A stretch of DNA of 64,000 nucleotides from Aurantiacibacter sediminis (GTDB lineage Bacteria; Pseudomonadota; Alphaproteobacteria; Sphingomonadales; Sphingomonadaceae), in NCBI RefSeq assembly GCF_016019885.1, contig NZ_JAEANY010000003.1:124001-188000 (forward strand), in the 5' to 3' direction. A program made the translations under genes and the position numbers. The notes beneath the pieces are model-generated. The model had not been told where the DNA came from and did no database searches. It saw only the letters and a list, made by a program, of their open reading frames with translations. Positions 45,539 through 53,493 of this stretch are shown here, piece after piece; within the stretch, counting starts at the first letter, position 1; every line of letters begins with the position of its first letter.

Positions 45539-45859
45539 TCAGTCGTTCGCGGGCTTGCCGCCGGGCGGCAGGATATCGCCGATGGTGTTTTTCACCACCT
45601 TGATACGCGTGCCCTGTGCGATCTCGATTTCGGCATAGTCATCGTCGACCTTGATCACCTTGCCGATGACACCGCCCGCAGTCACGACCTTGTCGTTCTT
45701 TTTCACGCTGGCGATCTTGGCCTGGTGTTCCTTGTGCCGCTTCATCTGCGGGCGGAAAAGCAGGAACCAGAAGATGGCGATCATGCCGATGATCGGCAGG
45801 AATTGCACCCATCCTGGAGGGGGAGCCTGGCCGACTGCCAGGGCGAGAAAATCAAGCAT
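45539..45859 (-). CDS. yajC: Preprotein translocase subunit YajC
   Basis: 106 residues with one membrane helix (about 20-38, FLPIIGMIAIFWFLLFRPQ) followed by a basic small domain QMKRHKEHQAKIASVKKNDKV in family blocks. Part of the SecDF-YajC complex. The 250 bases upstream (to the tRNA) hold no gene I can support. Confidence 0.95.
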   Translation of the reverse strand: MLDFLALAVGQAPPPGWVQFLPIIGMIAIFWFLLFRPQMKRHKEHQAKIASVKKNDKVVTAGGVIGKVIKVDDDYAEIEIAQGTRIKVVKNTIGDILPPGGKPAND

Positions 45860-46113
45860 GTGTTCGTTCCATTCAGGAGCGGTGAGTCAAAAAACCGAAT
45901 GTGTCAGAAAATACCCGGCAAACCCGCGGCGCAAACCGCGATTCACCAGCCTCCTCCCCGACATATGGGCGCTGCGCGTAGCAGCATTGCGGAGAGGTGG
46001 CAATTGAGGTCCGTTTTGCAATAGATCCGCATACCAGCCGCGCGTGAAATTCTGCCCCGCTATGCGCTTGCTATCGCGCCCCACCCTTTCTATAGGCGCG
46101 CTTCCACTGGTCT

Positions 46114-46190
46114 CGGGAAGTAGCGCAGCCTGGTAGCGCATCACACTGGGGGTGTGGGGGTCGCAGGTTCGAATCCTGTCTTCCCGACCA
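46114..46190 (+). tRNA. tRNA-Pro(GGG)
   Basis: 77 bases including encoded CCA. Acceptor CGGGAAG / CTTCCCG, D-arm GCGC-AGCCTGGTA-GCGC, anticodon loop CTGGGGG with GGG at 34-36, T-loop TTCGAAT. An 8-bp inverted repeat (CCACTGGT at 46104, ACCAGTGG ending at 46194) flanks the gene and extends the acceptor region in the precursor. Confidence 0.92.
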
Positions 46191-46198
46191 GTGGACCT

Positions 46199-46501
46199 TC
46201 AAGCAGGTTCGGCGAGTCGATCAACCTTCAGCGACTTTGCCGCTTTCTTCGCGACAACCAGATCATGCGCGGATTGCATCCGCAGCAGGGTCCCGGCATC
46301 GACGCCAAAAGCCTTTTCGAACCGGATAGCCATTTCCGGAGAAAGCGCTGCCTTGCCGTTGAGCAGATTGCTCAATCCAACACGCGATACCTTCAGATGC
46401 TCGGCAGTGGCACTCACGCTAAGCCTGTACGCAGAGACAAAATTCCGCCTCAGCCATGGCCCCGGATGGACCGCGAAGCTGTCATGCAGTTTGATAACCA
46501 T
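46199..46501 (-). CDS. higA: HigA-family antitoxin
   Basis: 100 residues with a helix-turn-helix at about 15-75 ([40 protein letters not shown]), the HigA addiction-module pattern ending with an extended Lys-rich tail. It binds and blocks HigB and represses its own promoter. The start overlaps the toxin stop by one base (TGATG), toxin first, as in higBA operons. It lies eight bases from the tRNA-Pro gene on the other strand. Confidence 0.92.
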   Translation of the reverse strand: MVIKLHDSFAVHPGPWLRRNFVSAYRLSVSATAEHLKVSRVGLSNLLNGKAALSPEMAIRFEKAFGVDAGTLLRMQSAHDLVVAKKAAKSLKVDRLAEPA

Positions 46502-46782
46502 CAGTGATAGTCCTCAAGGTTGAGGTCGGCGATTGTCGCATCGTCGACCTTAGTAAACGTAAGTCGCCAGTTTCTGGTGACGGTCATCGCAAACGTCCCC
46601 CTCCGATTGCCGGTCAGGGCATGAAAGCCGAAGTTGGGCGGCACCGAAAGCTCGTCGAACGCTTGCGCACTGGCAATAAAGGCGATCATATCCGTGATAC
46701 GCTCGGGCTCGATCACGCCCTTCGCCTTGCCCGTTTCGAGAAACTTGCGAAGGTGCTTGTGCAGGACATTCTCGATTTCCAC
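46501..46782 (-). CDS. higB: HigB-family (RelE/ParE-type) toxin
   Basis: 93 residues from a GTG start. Family pattern: HKHLRKFLETGKAKGV at the N-terminus, FHALTGNRRGTFAMTVTRNWRLTF in family blocks, and an acidic end LNLEDYH. HigB cuts mRNA on the ribosome. An upstream TTG two codons earlier is in frame, but lies only one or two bases past the -10 box, so it would not be on the transcript. The GTG is seven bases past the -10, where transcription itself should begin, so the message is probably leaderless. Confidence 0.85.
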   Translation of the reverse strand: MEIENVLHKHLRKFLETGKAKGVIEPERITDMIAFIASAQAFDELSVPPNFGFHALTGNRRGTFAMTVTRNWRLTFTKVDDATIADLNLEDYH

Positions 46783-46788
46783 GCGCAA

Positions 46789-46817
46789 TGTATAGTCATG
46801 CTTTACAATTTAGTCAA
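46789..46817 (-). promoter_or_regulatory. higBA promoter and candidate operator
   Basis: On the minus strand TTGACT (46817-46812), a 17-base spacer and TATACA (46794-46789), a near-consensus sigma-70 promoter. ATGCTT and AAGCAT form an inverted repeat inside it, and TAGTCATGC / TAGTCAAGC is repeated on the plus strand; both are candidate HigA sites. Confidence 0.75.
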
Positions 46818-46927
46818 GCATCACTTTACACTCGGGTCACTTTGTGAGGCCCAAGCAAATGCTTTCCTACAGCTTTGCCTCTCCGCCACGCCCGTCTGCG
46901 AATCCAACCGCAACGGAGCATCCCCCC

Positions 46928-47341
46928 ATGGCAATTCTCGAATCCCTTATCGGTCCTATCGCTTCCATCATCGACAAGATCATTCCGGACAAGGAAGCGC
47001 GCGAGCGGGCGAAGCTGGAGTTGATCGCGCTCGAAGGCACGCAGGACATGGCGCAGATCGAGGCACGGCTTTCCGCCATCATTGCAGAAGCCGAAAGCAC
47101 CGATCCGTGGACCAGCCGCGCGCGGCCGAGCTTTCTTTACGTCATGTATGCGATGATCCTGTGCGCTTTGCCTATGGGTGTCCTTGCGGCGTTCAATCCC
47201 ACGGTCGCGCGCGATATCGGCGCAGGAATGAACGCCTATCTCGGCGGGCTGCCCGAGCCGCTCTATGCGCTGTTTGGCACAGGCTATCTCGGCTATACCG
47301 CCGCGCGTCAGTGGGGCAAGGTGAAGGGCGTGGACAAATAA
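46928..47341 (+). CDS. 3TM holin of the gene-transfer-agent type
   Basis: 137 residues matching the family named holin of 3TMs for gene-transfer-agent release (PF11351-type). N-terminal amphipathic charged helix (LIGPIASIIDKIIPDKEARERA), the block TDPWTSRARPSFLYVMYAM, and about two to three membrane segments ending TGYLGYTAARQW. No endolysin, capsid or other phage gene is nearby. Directly downstream of the higBA promoter on the other strand. I start at MAILESLIG. Confidence 0.85.
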   Translation: MAILESLIGPIASIIDKIIPDKEARERAKLELIALEGTQDMAQIEARLSAIIAEAESTDPWTSRARPSFLYVMYAMILCALPMGVLAAFNPTVARDIGAGMNAYLGGLPEPLYALFGTGYLGYTAARQWGKVKGVDK

Positions 47342-47400
47342 GCGCCAGGACACTGTCACACCTGTCACACCCCTGCCTAGAAAGCCTGACCGAAACCTGT

Positions 47401-47441
47401 GCCTTTGCCCTTGGCGGCAGCCCCCGATTGCCGCTAAAGGC
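47401..47441 (+). promoter_or_regulatory. Leader hairpin covering the aroQ ribosome site
   Basis: Outer arms GCCTTT (47401) and AAAGGC (47436-47441) and inner arms GCGGCA / TGCCGC form a stem whose 3' arm contains the AAAGG ribosome site, seven bases before the aroQ ATG. Folding would block initiation. Confidence 0.4.
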
Positions 47442-47447
47442 ACGCGC

Positions 47448-47882
47448 ATGACTGACACAGTATTCGTATTGAACGGACCCAATCTGAACCTGCTCGGCGT
47501 GCGCGAGCCTGAGATTTATGGCGCAGACACGCTGGATGATCTCGCCACCCGGTGCGAGGCTAAGGCGAAGGAGCTTGGCCTCGAAGTCGACATGCGCCAG
47601 TCCAACCATGAAGGCCATCTGTGCGACTGGCTGCATGAAGCGCAGGCCGATGGCGCGAAAGCTGTCATCCTGAATGCAGGTGCCCTCACCCACACCAGTC
47701 TAGCGCTATATGATGCGATCCGCGCGATCCGCACGCCGGTGATCGAAGTGCATATCTCCAACCCCGCCGCACGTGAAGCCTATCGCCATAAGAGCTATGT
47801 CGCGATGGGCGCTCTCGGCACCATCTCCGGTTTCGGCGGATATGGCTATGAATTGGCGCTGGAAGCCGCAGCGAAGCTGTAA
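47448..47882 (+). CDS. aroQ: Type II 3-dehydroquinate dehydratase
   Basis: 144 residues, the usual size for the dodecameric type II enzyme. VLNGPNLNLLGVREPEIYG at the start holds the catalytic Tyr and Arg, LNAGALTHTSLALYDAI the middle block and VEVHISNP-like EVHISNPAAREAYR the end. It makes 3-dehydroshikimate in the shikimate pathway. Followed by accB and accC, a gene order common in Proteobacteria. Confidence 0.96.
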   Translation: MTDTVFVLNGPNLNLLGVREPEIYGADTLDDLATRCEAKAKELGLEVDMRQSNHEGHLCDWLHEAQADGAKAVILNAGALTHTSLALYDAIRAIRTPVIEVHISNPAAREAYRHKSYVAMGALGTISGFGGYGYELALEAAAKL

Positions 47883-47976
47883 AGCCGCATTCCGCCAAAG
47901 CGATTGCTAACCCTTGCTTTGGGGGCGGACTGGTTCTAGCCCCCAAGCCATCCTTTACCACTGCATCGGGGAATGC

Positions 47977-48489
47977 ATGTCTGACAAGAAGACCTCCGCC
48001 GCCAGCAAAAGCGGCATGACCGTTGATCCCAATCTGGTTCGCGAACTGGCCGAAATGCTCGGCGAAACCGGCCTGACTGAAATCGAGGTCGAAGAAGGCA
48101 ATAAGCGGATCCGCGTTGCGCGCAACATGACTGCCGCTCCGCCGCCTGCTGCAATGATGGCGCCCACACCTACGCCGGCTCCAGCTCCCTCTACCGCTCC
48201 TGCCACGCCGTCTGCTGCAGACGCTCCGGGCGAAAGCGCAGCCACGGAAGACGTAGCGAACGCCGTCAAATCGCCGATGGTAGGCACTGTCTATCTCGCG
48301 CCGGAACCGGATGCACCGGACTTCGTCTCCGTCGGCGACACGGTGAAGAAGGGCGACACGCTGCTGATCGTCGAAGCCATGAAGGTGATGAACCCGATCA
48401 CCGCGCCTGCCGATGGAATGGTGAAGCAGATGCTGGTCGAGAACGGTTCGCCGGTCGAGTTCGACCAACCACTCGTTGTCATCTCGTAA
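47977..48489 (+). CDS. accB: Biotin carboxyl carrier protein of acetyl-CoA carboxylase
   Basis: 170 residues: an N-terminal domain ([23 protein letters not shown]), a Pro/Ala linker (about 55-85) and the biotinyl domain with Lys 136 in EAMKVMN as the biotin site. First committed step of fatty acid synthesis with AccC next door. I start at [10 protein letters not shown]; a longer frame upstream runs back into the leader. Confidence 0.96.
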   Translation: MSDKKTSAASKSGMTVDPNLVRELAEMLGETGLTEIEVEEGNKRIRVARNMTAAPPPAAMMAPTPTPAPAPSTAPATPSAADAPGESAATEDVANAVKSPMVGTVYLAPEPDAPDFVSVGDTVKKGDTLLIVEAMKVMNPITAPADGMVKQMLVENGSPVEFDQPLVVIS

Positions 48490-48504
48490 AGCCGCGCTGA
48501 CAGC

Positions 48505-49863
48505 ATGGGCATTTCACGCATACTGATCGCCAATCGCGGAGAGATCGCTCTGCGCATCCACCGTGCAGCGCACGAAATGGGCATTGAGACGGTTGCGGTG
48601 CACTCCACCGCTGATGCCGAGGCCATGCATGTGCGACTGGCGGATCACGCAGTCTGCATCGGTCCGCCAGCAGCGTCGGAGAGCTATCTGAATGTCGCGG
48701 CGATCATTTCAGCTGCTGAAATCAGCGATGCGGATGCGATCCACCCCGGTTACGGCTTCCTCTCCGAAAATGCGAAGTTCGCCGAAATCGTCGAATCGCA
48801 TGGCATCAAGTGGATCGGCCCCAAGCCCGAACACATTCGCACCATGGGGGACAAGGTCGCCGCCAAGCAGACGGCGGGCAAGCTTGGCCTTCCGCTGGTG
48901 CCGGGTTCGGACGGCGCCATCTCCGACTATGACGAGATGCGCCGCATTGCGGACGAGATCGGCTATCCGGTGATCGCGAAGGCTGCAGCGGGCGGCGGTG
49001 GCCGCGGCATGCAGGTCATTCCCGATGCGGAATCGATGGAGCCGCTGGTCAAGCGCGCCATGAGCGAGGCGAAAGCCGCGTTCGGCGATGACACGATGTA
49101 TCTGGAAAAGTACCTCGGCAATCCGCGCCATATCGAGTTCCAGGTCTTCGGCGATGGCGAGGGCAACGCCATCCATCTGGGCGAACGCGACTGTTCGCTC
49201 CAGCGCCGCCACCAGAAAGTGTTCGAAGAAGCCCCCTCGCCCGTGATTACCGCTGAAGAGCGGGACCGGATGGGCGGCATCGTGGCCAAGGCCATGGCCG
49301 AAATGGGCTATCGCGGTGCGGGCACCATCGAATTCCTGTGGGAAGATGGCGAGTTCTACTTCATCGAGATGAACACGCGCCTGCAGGTCGAGCATCCGGT
49401 TACCGAAGCGATTACCGGTGTCGATCTGGTGCGCGAGCAGATCCGTGTCGCCGATGGCAAAGCGCTGTCGGTAGCGCAGGAAGACCTCCGCTTCACCGGC
49501 CATGCGATCGAGTGCCGCATCAATGCGGAAGACCCGTTCACTTTCGCCCCAAGCCCCGGCAAGATCACCTATTACCACCCGGCAGGCGGCATGCATGTGC
49601 GCGTGGATAGCGGGCTTTACGCCGGCTATTCGATCCCGCCCTATTACGACTCCATGATCGCCAAGCTGATCGTTTACGGTCGCAATCGCGAAGGCTGCCT
49701 GATGCGCCTACGCCGCGCGCTGGAGGAAATGGTGGTGGAAGGCGTTAAGACCTCGATACCGCTGCACCGGGAACTGATCCGCCAGCCCGATGTGATCAGC
49801 GGCGATTACACGATCAAATGGCTGGAAGAATGGCTTGCCGATCGCGATGCCGAAGCCGAATAG
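48505..49863 (+). CDS. accC: Biotin carboxylase of acetyl-CoA carboxylase
   Basis: 452-residue ATP-grasp enzyme. [18 protein letters not shown], the Gly-rich ATP loop [29 protein letters not shown] and the active-site [16 protein letters not shown] are all intact. It carboxylates biotin on AccB using bicarbonate and ATP. 15 bases after accB. Confidence 0.97.
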   Translation: MGISRILIANRGEIALRIHRAAHEMGIETVAVHSTADAEAMHVRLADHAVCIGPPAASESYLNVAAIISAAEISDADAIHPGYGFLSENAKFAEIVESHGIKWIGPKPEHIRTMGDKVAAKQTAGKLGLPLVPGSDGAISDYDEMRRIADEIGYPVIAKAAAGGGGRGMQVIPDAESMEPLVKRAMSEAKAAFGDDTMYLEKYLGNPRHIEFQVFGDGEGNAIHLGERDCSLQRRHQKVFEEAPSPVITAEERDRMGGIVAKAMAEMGYRGAGTIEFLWEDGEFYFIEMNTRLQVEHPVTEAITGVDLVREQIRVADGKALSVAQEDLRFTGHAIECRINAEDPFTFAPSPGKITYYHPAGGMHVRVDSGLYAGYSIPPYYDSMIAKLIVYGRNREGCLMRLRRALEEMVVEGVKTSIPLHRELIRQPDVISGDYTIKWLEEWLADRDAEAE

Positions 49864-49865
49864 GC

Positions 49866-49896
49866 AAAAAAGGGGCGAACCGCGTTGGCTCGCCCC
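49866..49896 (-). terminator. Terminator of the ompA-family gene
   Basis: Stem GGGGCGA (49872) / TCGCCCC (to 49896), followed on the minus strand by a T-run (49871-49866). It can also end accC messages from the other side. Confidence 0.8.
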
Positions 49897-49924
49897 TCAC
49901 ACACTTTTGGCGGAGTGAAGCGGT

Positions 49925-50836
49925 TTAGCCGCCCATACCTTCATCCAACGCTTTGCTGACGAGGATGTTGACCGACACGCGGCGGTTCTGCGCACGGCCA
50001 GCTTCCGTCGTGTTGTCAGCCGCAGGATCAGCTTCGGCCATGCCGGTCGGCGTCATCATACGCCACGGCGCCCAGCCACACTGCTGCTGCAGATAGTTCA
50101 CGACACCGCTCGCGCGGCGTTCGCTCAGCACCTGGTTGTAATCCTGATTGCCGACGGAGTCAGTGTATCCGACAACCAGCAGCTGCGCGCCGTCGGTGGC
50201 GCTTGCCTGAGTTGCGAAGTCGCACAGTTCACGCTGAGCGACAGGCGAGATGTTATGGCGCCCGGTGTCGAAATAGACATTGGTGACGCCCGTCACGTTA
50301 TATTGGTCGATGTTGGCTACGCGGCCGCGCAAGGCCTCTGCCGCAGCGGCATTCTCTTCGATCGCCTCTTCATTCAGGGCGAAGCGCTGTTCGGTGCCGG
50401 TGCGGATCATTTCCGCGGTTTCGAGGTCGTCCGCCGAGAAGCGAATGCGGCTGGCAAGCAGGCCATCTTCCCAACGCACGGTCTCCACTGTGACCGGGAT
50501 GCCGTTGAGGAGCGAGGCGGTGCTGAGCTCCGTGCGGCCAAGGCCGAGAAAGCCTCCGCGCGCGCGAATATCGGTGATCTCACCTACGGCGACGGATGTG
50601 GTCGCGCCATTGGCTTCGGTCACGGTGATTTCACTGCCGGTGCGGGCCGAGATAAAGCCGTCGATCTCAGGGCCTTCCGCAAGGCCATCGAGACTGGCAG
50701 GCAGATTGCCATAGACGTTGATGTTCTGCGACGTGGTCTCCGCCGGCAATTCCTGCGCCGATACGCTGCCGCCAAACGGCAGGACCATTGCGGCACCAAG
50801 CGCCAGAGCTGCGGAATATTTACGCGCCAAATTCAT
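49925..50836 (-). CDS. OmpA-family outer membrane/periplasmic protein
   Basis: 303 residues. Signal peptide (about 1-28, GSVSAQ), an N-terminal region of about 160 residues without clear barrel pattern, a helical linker, and an OmpA peptidoglycan-binding domain (about 195-295) with VTNVYFDTGRHNISP, VVGYTDSVGNQDYNQVLSERRA and the AQNRRVSV end. It links the outer membrane to the cell wall. A short beta-rich segment (residues 45-110) is unlike the usual OmpA barrel. The 276-base region upstream holds no other gene. Confidence 0.85.
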   Translation of the reverse strand: MNLARKYSAALALGAAMVLPFGGSVSAQELPAETTSQNINVYGNLPASLDGLAEGPEIDGFISARTGSEITVTEANGATTSVAVGEITDIRARGGFLGLGRTELSTASLLNGIPVTVETVRWEDGLLASRIRFSADDLETAEMIRTGTEQRFALNEEAIEENAAAAEALRGRVANIDQYNVTGVTNVYFDTGRHNISPVAQRELCDFATQASATDGAQLLVVGYTDSVGNQDYNQVLSERRASGVVNYLQQQCGWAPWRMMTPTGMAEADPAADNTTEAGRAQNRRVSVNILVSKALDEGMGG

Positions 50837-51112
50837 GTTCTCACTCCTTCATTCGCTTGGTGCCTGCTGCCTCCGAAAGGCGGCGTGGCTTCGAAAAGAA
50901 ACCGTGACCCCAAGCTATCCATCCAGTCCCATGAGCCGAATGCGAAAATCCACCGGCCCGCGGATTGCCCCCGCGCCATTACATGAATGACTGTCTCGCA
51001 GATGAACATTTCGCACACCCGTTCCCGGTTTACGGATCGAGTGAGCGCATATTGCGGCGAATGGTTACTGGTAGCGAAGCAGACAGGGTGAATCCGGCGC
51101 TAAGAAGGGGTC

Positions 51113-51577
51113 TCAGCCCAGCGGAACGCCCGGCTCGTGCTTGGCCGTGCGGATCGTCAGCGAGGTTTTGACACTCGCCACATTGGGAGCGGGGGTCAGT
51201 TTGCTGGTCAGGAATTCCTGGAAGCTCTGCAAATCGCGGCTGACTATCTTGAGAATAAAGTCGATTTCGCCGTTCAGCATGTGACACTCACGCACTTCGG
51301 GCAGCATGTTGATATGCTCTTCGAACGCTTTCAGGTCTTCTTCTGCCTGGCTGCGGAGGCTGACCATGGCGAAGACGGTAATCGCAAAACCAAGCTTTGA
51401 AGCGTTTAGATCGGCATGATAGCCGCGAATAACGCCTTCTTCCTCCAGTGCGCGCACGCGGCGCAGGCATGGCGGCGCGGTGAGGCCGACGCGGCGCGCC
51501 AGGTCGACATTGGTCACCCGGCCTTCGGCCTGCAATTCGGCCAGCAATTTACGATCAATTGAGTCGAGCGTCGACAT
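51113..51577 (-). CDS. Lrp/AsnC family transcriptional regulator
   Basis: 154 residues, full length. Helix-turn-helix (about 5-60, LDSIDRKLLAELQAEGRVTNVDLA as family blocks) and the RAM/AsnC ligand domain (LPEVRECHMLNGEIDFILKIVSRDL). The start MSTLDSIDRK is the family N-terminus. Lrp-type proteins respond to amino acids. Divergent from a histidine kinase gene, with a hairpin and a palindrome in the 205-base gap. Confidence 0.93.
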   Translation of the reverse strand: MSTLDSIDRKLLAELQAEGRVTNVDLARRVGLTAPPCLRRVRALEEEGVIRGYHADLNASKLGFAITVFAMVSLRSQAEEDLKAFEEHINMLPEVRECHMLNGEIDFILKIVSRDLQSFQEFLTSKLTPAPNVASVKTSLTIRTAKHEPGVPLG

Positions 51578-51607
51578 CACCGGTGCCCCTGCAATGGTTT
51601 CGAGCAA

Positions 51608-51722
51608 CCTGCTTACGCAAGCAGGCAACATCCGGCACGCTTTCTAACAGCTGGCCGATTGATTGTTCCATATGCACGCAATTGTCCCTTTTTGCAACGC
51701 ACGCAGAAGCGCACATGTGCGC
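51608..51722. promoter_or_regulatory. Inverted repeats in the lrp-kinase intergenic region
   Basis: Two separate symmetrical elements: CCTGCTT-ACGC-AAGCAGG at 51608-51625 and the perfect 14-bp palindrome GCGCACATGTGCGC at 51709-51722. Either may be an Lrp-type operator or a kinase-gene control site. Confidence 0.4.
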
Positions 51723-51782
51723 AGCGCTGCTCCTCGCTATTGGAATTTTTGGAAATTCTTAACCTTTCTCGCCGGAGCCTGC

Positions 51783-53462
51783 ATGCAAATCGACGATCGC
51801 CTCACCACCGTGCTGCGTATGCGCGTAGACAGTGATGGCGTACGTCGAACACAATTCAGGCAGCTTATCGACCTCTTGGGCACACTGCCCGAAACTGCCG
51901 AGAGCGAATTGCTCAGGCCTGCCTATGCGCGGCTTTCGGAGCTGATGACGCATCTTCCGCAAGAGGAGCAGGCTGCGATCCTGCGCGAACCGGGCGTGCG
52001 CCTGCGCAATCCAGAGCTCGTCGCATATCTTGCCGGGGGCGAGTCCAAACCGGCCGCTTCCGCCATGGCGACCGCACGGCTTAGCGATGCGCAATGGCTC
52101 GCGCTAATCCCGGAACTGCCGATGAATGCGCGCGGCTTTTTGAGGCACAGACGCGATCTGTCCTCTGATGTGAAGGATTTGCTGGCGCGCCTCGGCGTGC
52201 AGGATCTCGTCCTGCCTGATGCGGGGATCAATCGCTCCGCCGCAGCTGTACCACCCAGCCCCACTCCCGCAGTGGCGCCCGTATCTCCAGCGAGCCCAAC
52301 AAGCGACACGACCGAAGGCATCGGCGCGCTCCTACGCCGTATCGAGGCATTTCGCGAAGAGCGCCAGGGTAAGCCTGTTGCCCCCCGCCTTCCGCTGGAA
52401 GAGGAGGAACTTTCCGCAAGCCCCCTGCTCGGCTTCGAATTCGCCACCGATACGGCAGGCACTGTCACCTGGGCGAGCGGCCCGATCGCAACGCTGGCCG
52501 TGGGCCTTCGCCTGACCTCCCCAATGCCCGGCGTTTTGATCGATGTGGACAAGCGGATTGCCGCTCGCCTGGCCGCGCATCAACCGATCACCACCGCGCC
52601 CATCAATCTGGCTGCCGCGCCCGACATCAGCGGTGAATGGCGCATGGATGCAGCCCCACTCTTCGATGCAAAGGACGGTCGCTTCACCGGCTATCGCGGC
52701 TGCCTGCGGCGTCCGATCGTTTCTGCAGAAGATGCCGCCAATGATGACAGCGAAGGCGATGCGATGCGGCAGGTGCTGCATGAATTGCGTACTCCGGTGA
52801 ACGCGATCCAGGGTTTCGCCGAAATCATCCAGCAGCAGCTATTCGGCCCCGCCCCGCATGAATACCGCGCGCATGCCGCCGGGATATCGGTGGATGCCGC
52901 CAAGCTGCTTGCCGGGTTCGATGAAGTCGACCGGCTGGTCAAACTCGACTCCGGCGATTTGAAGCCGGAGGAAGGCGAAAGCGATCTGCGCCTCGTGGTT
53001 TCCGACACCGTCCAGCGCTTGCAGGCGTTTCTTCGCCCGCGCAACGCCGCTTTCGACTTGCGCGTAAAGGGCTCGCCTTTCCATGTCGGGCTGGCGCGGC
53101 CGGAAGCGATGGCGCTGTGCTGGCGGCTTCTCGCCACGGCGGCTGGCGCCATGGGGCCAGGCGAAACGATTGCGCTGCGTCTTGCGGGCAATGAAAAGCG
53201 GGTGCGGCTGCGCATGAAGATCCCGCCCTCACTAATCGATGGCACAGCCAAAAATCTCGCCGCCCCCGCCGATCAACAGCGTGAAAAGGCGATTAGTGCG
53301 GGAATGTTCGGCCCAAAATTCTCGTTCAAACTGGCGCAGGCAGAGGCAGAAGCGGCAGGCGGTTATCTAAAATGTAAACAAGACCGGGTAACGTTGGTTC
53401 TTCCGGCCTTGACCGCCAAGAATGTCGATCATAGCCCGGAACAGGGACGCGCGAACGGGTAA
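51783..53462 (+). CDS. Histidine kinase with intact HisKA and degenerate ATPase domain
   Basis: 559 residues, soluble. N-terminal helical region (1-140), a Pro/Ala linker, a PAS-like sensor (about 217-310), a HisKA helix with phospho-acceptor His 333 (HELRTPVNAIQGF) and a C-terminal domain of HATPase size. In the latter the N-box is AMALCWRLLATAAGAM with no Asn, G1 DxGxG is absent, and G2 GxGL is replaced by AISAGMFGPKFSF. It probably cannot bind ATP as a kinase. It may act as a phosphotransferase or scaffold. Followed by the deacetylase gene. Confidence 0.8.
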   Translation: MQIDDRLTTVLRMRVDSDGVRRTQFRQLIDLLGTLPETAESELLRPAYARLSELMTHLPQEEQAAILREPGVRLRNPELVAYLAGGESKPAASAMATARLSDAQWLALIPELPMNARGFLRHRRDLSSDVKDLLARLGVQDLVLPDAGINRSAAAVPPSPTPAVAPVSPASPTSDTTEGIGALLRRIEAFREERQGKPVAPRLPLEEEELSASPLLGFEFATDTAGTVTWASGPIATLAVGLRLTSPMPGVLIDVDKRIAARLAAHQPITTAPINLAAAPDISGEWRMDAAPLFDAKDGRFTGYRGCLRRPIVSAEDAANDDSEGDAMRQVLHELRTPVNAIQGFAEIIQQQLFGPAPHEYRAHAAGISVDAAKLLAGFDEVDRLVKLDSGDLKPEEGESDLRLVVSDTVQRLQAFLRPRNAAFDLRVKGSPFHVGLARPEAMALCWRLLATAAGAMGPGETIALRLAGNEKRVRLRMKIPPSLIDGTAKNLAAPADQQREKAISAGMFGPKFSFKLAQAEAEAAGGYLKCKQDRVTLVLPALTAKNVDHSPEQGRANG

Positions 53463-53493
53463 CAGCCCGCTTGAAGTTGGAGATACCGGTGTA

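Noticed and set aside
45860-46113. 85-codon frame across the yajC-tRNA gap
   Set aside because: It runs through the tRNA-Pro gene region and has no coding features.
47353-47370. Tandem CTGTCACAC CTGTCACAC after the holin
   Set aside because: Two short direct repeats only; no partner elsewhere seen, and too little to call an att site or iteron.
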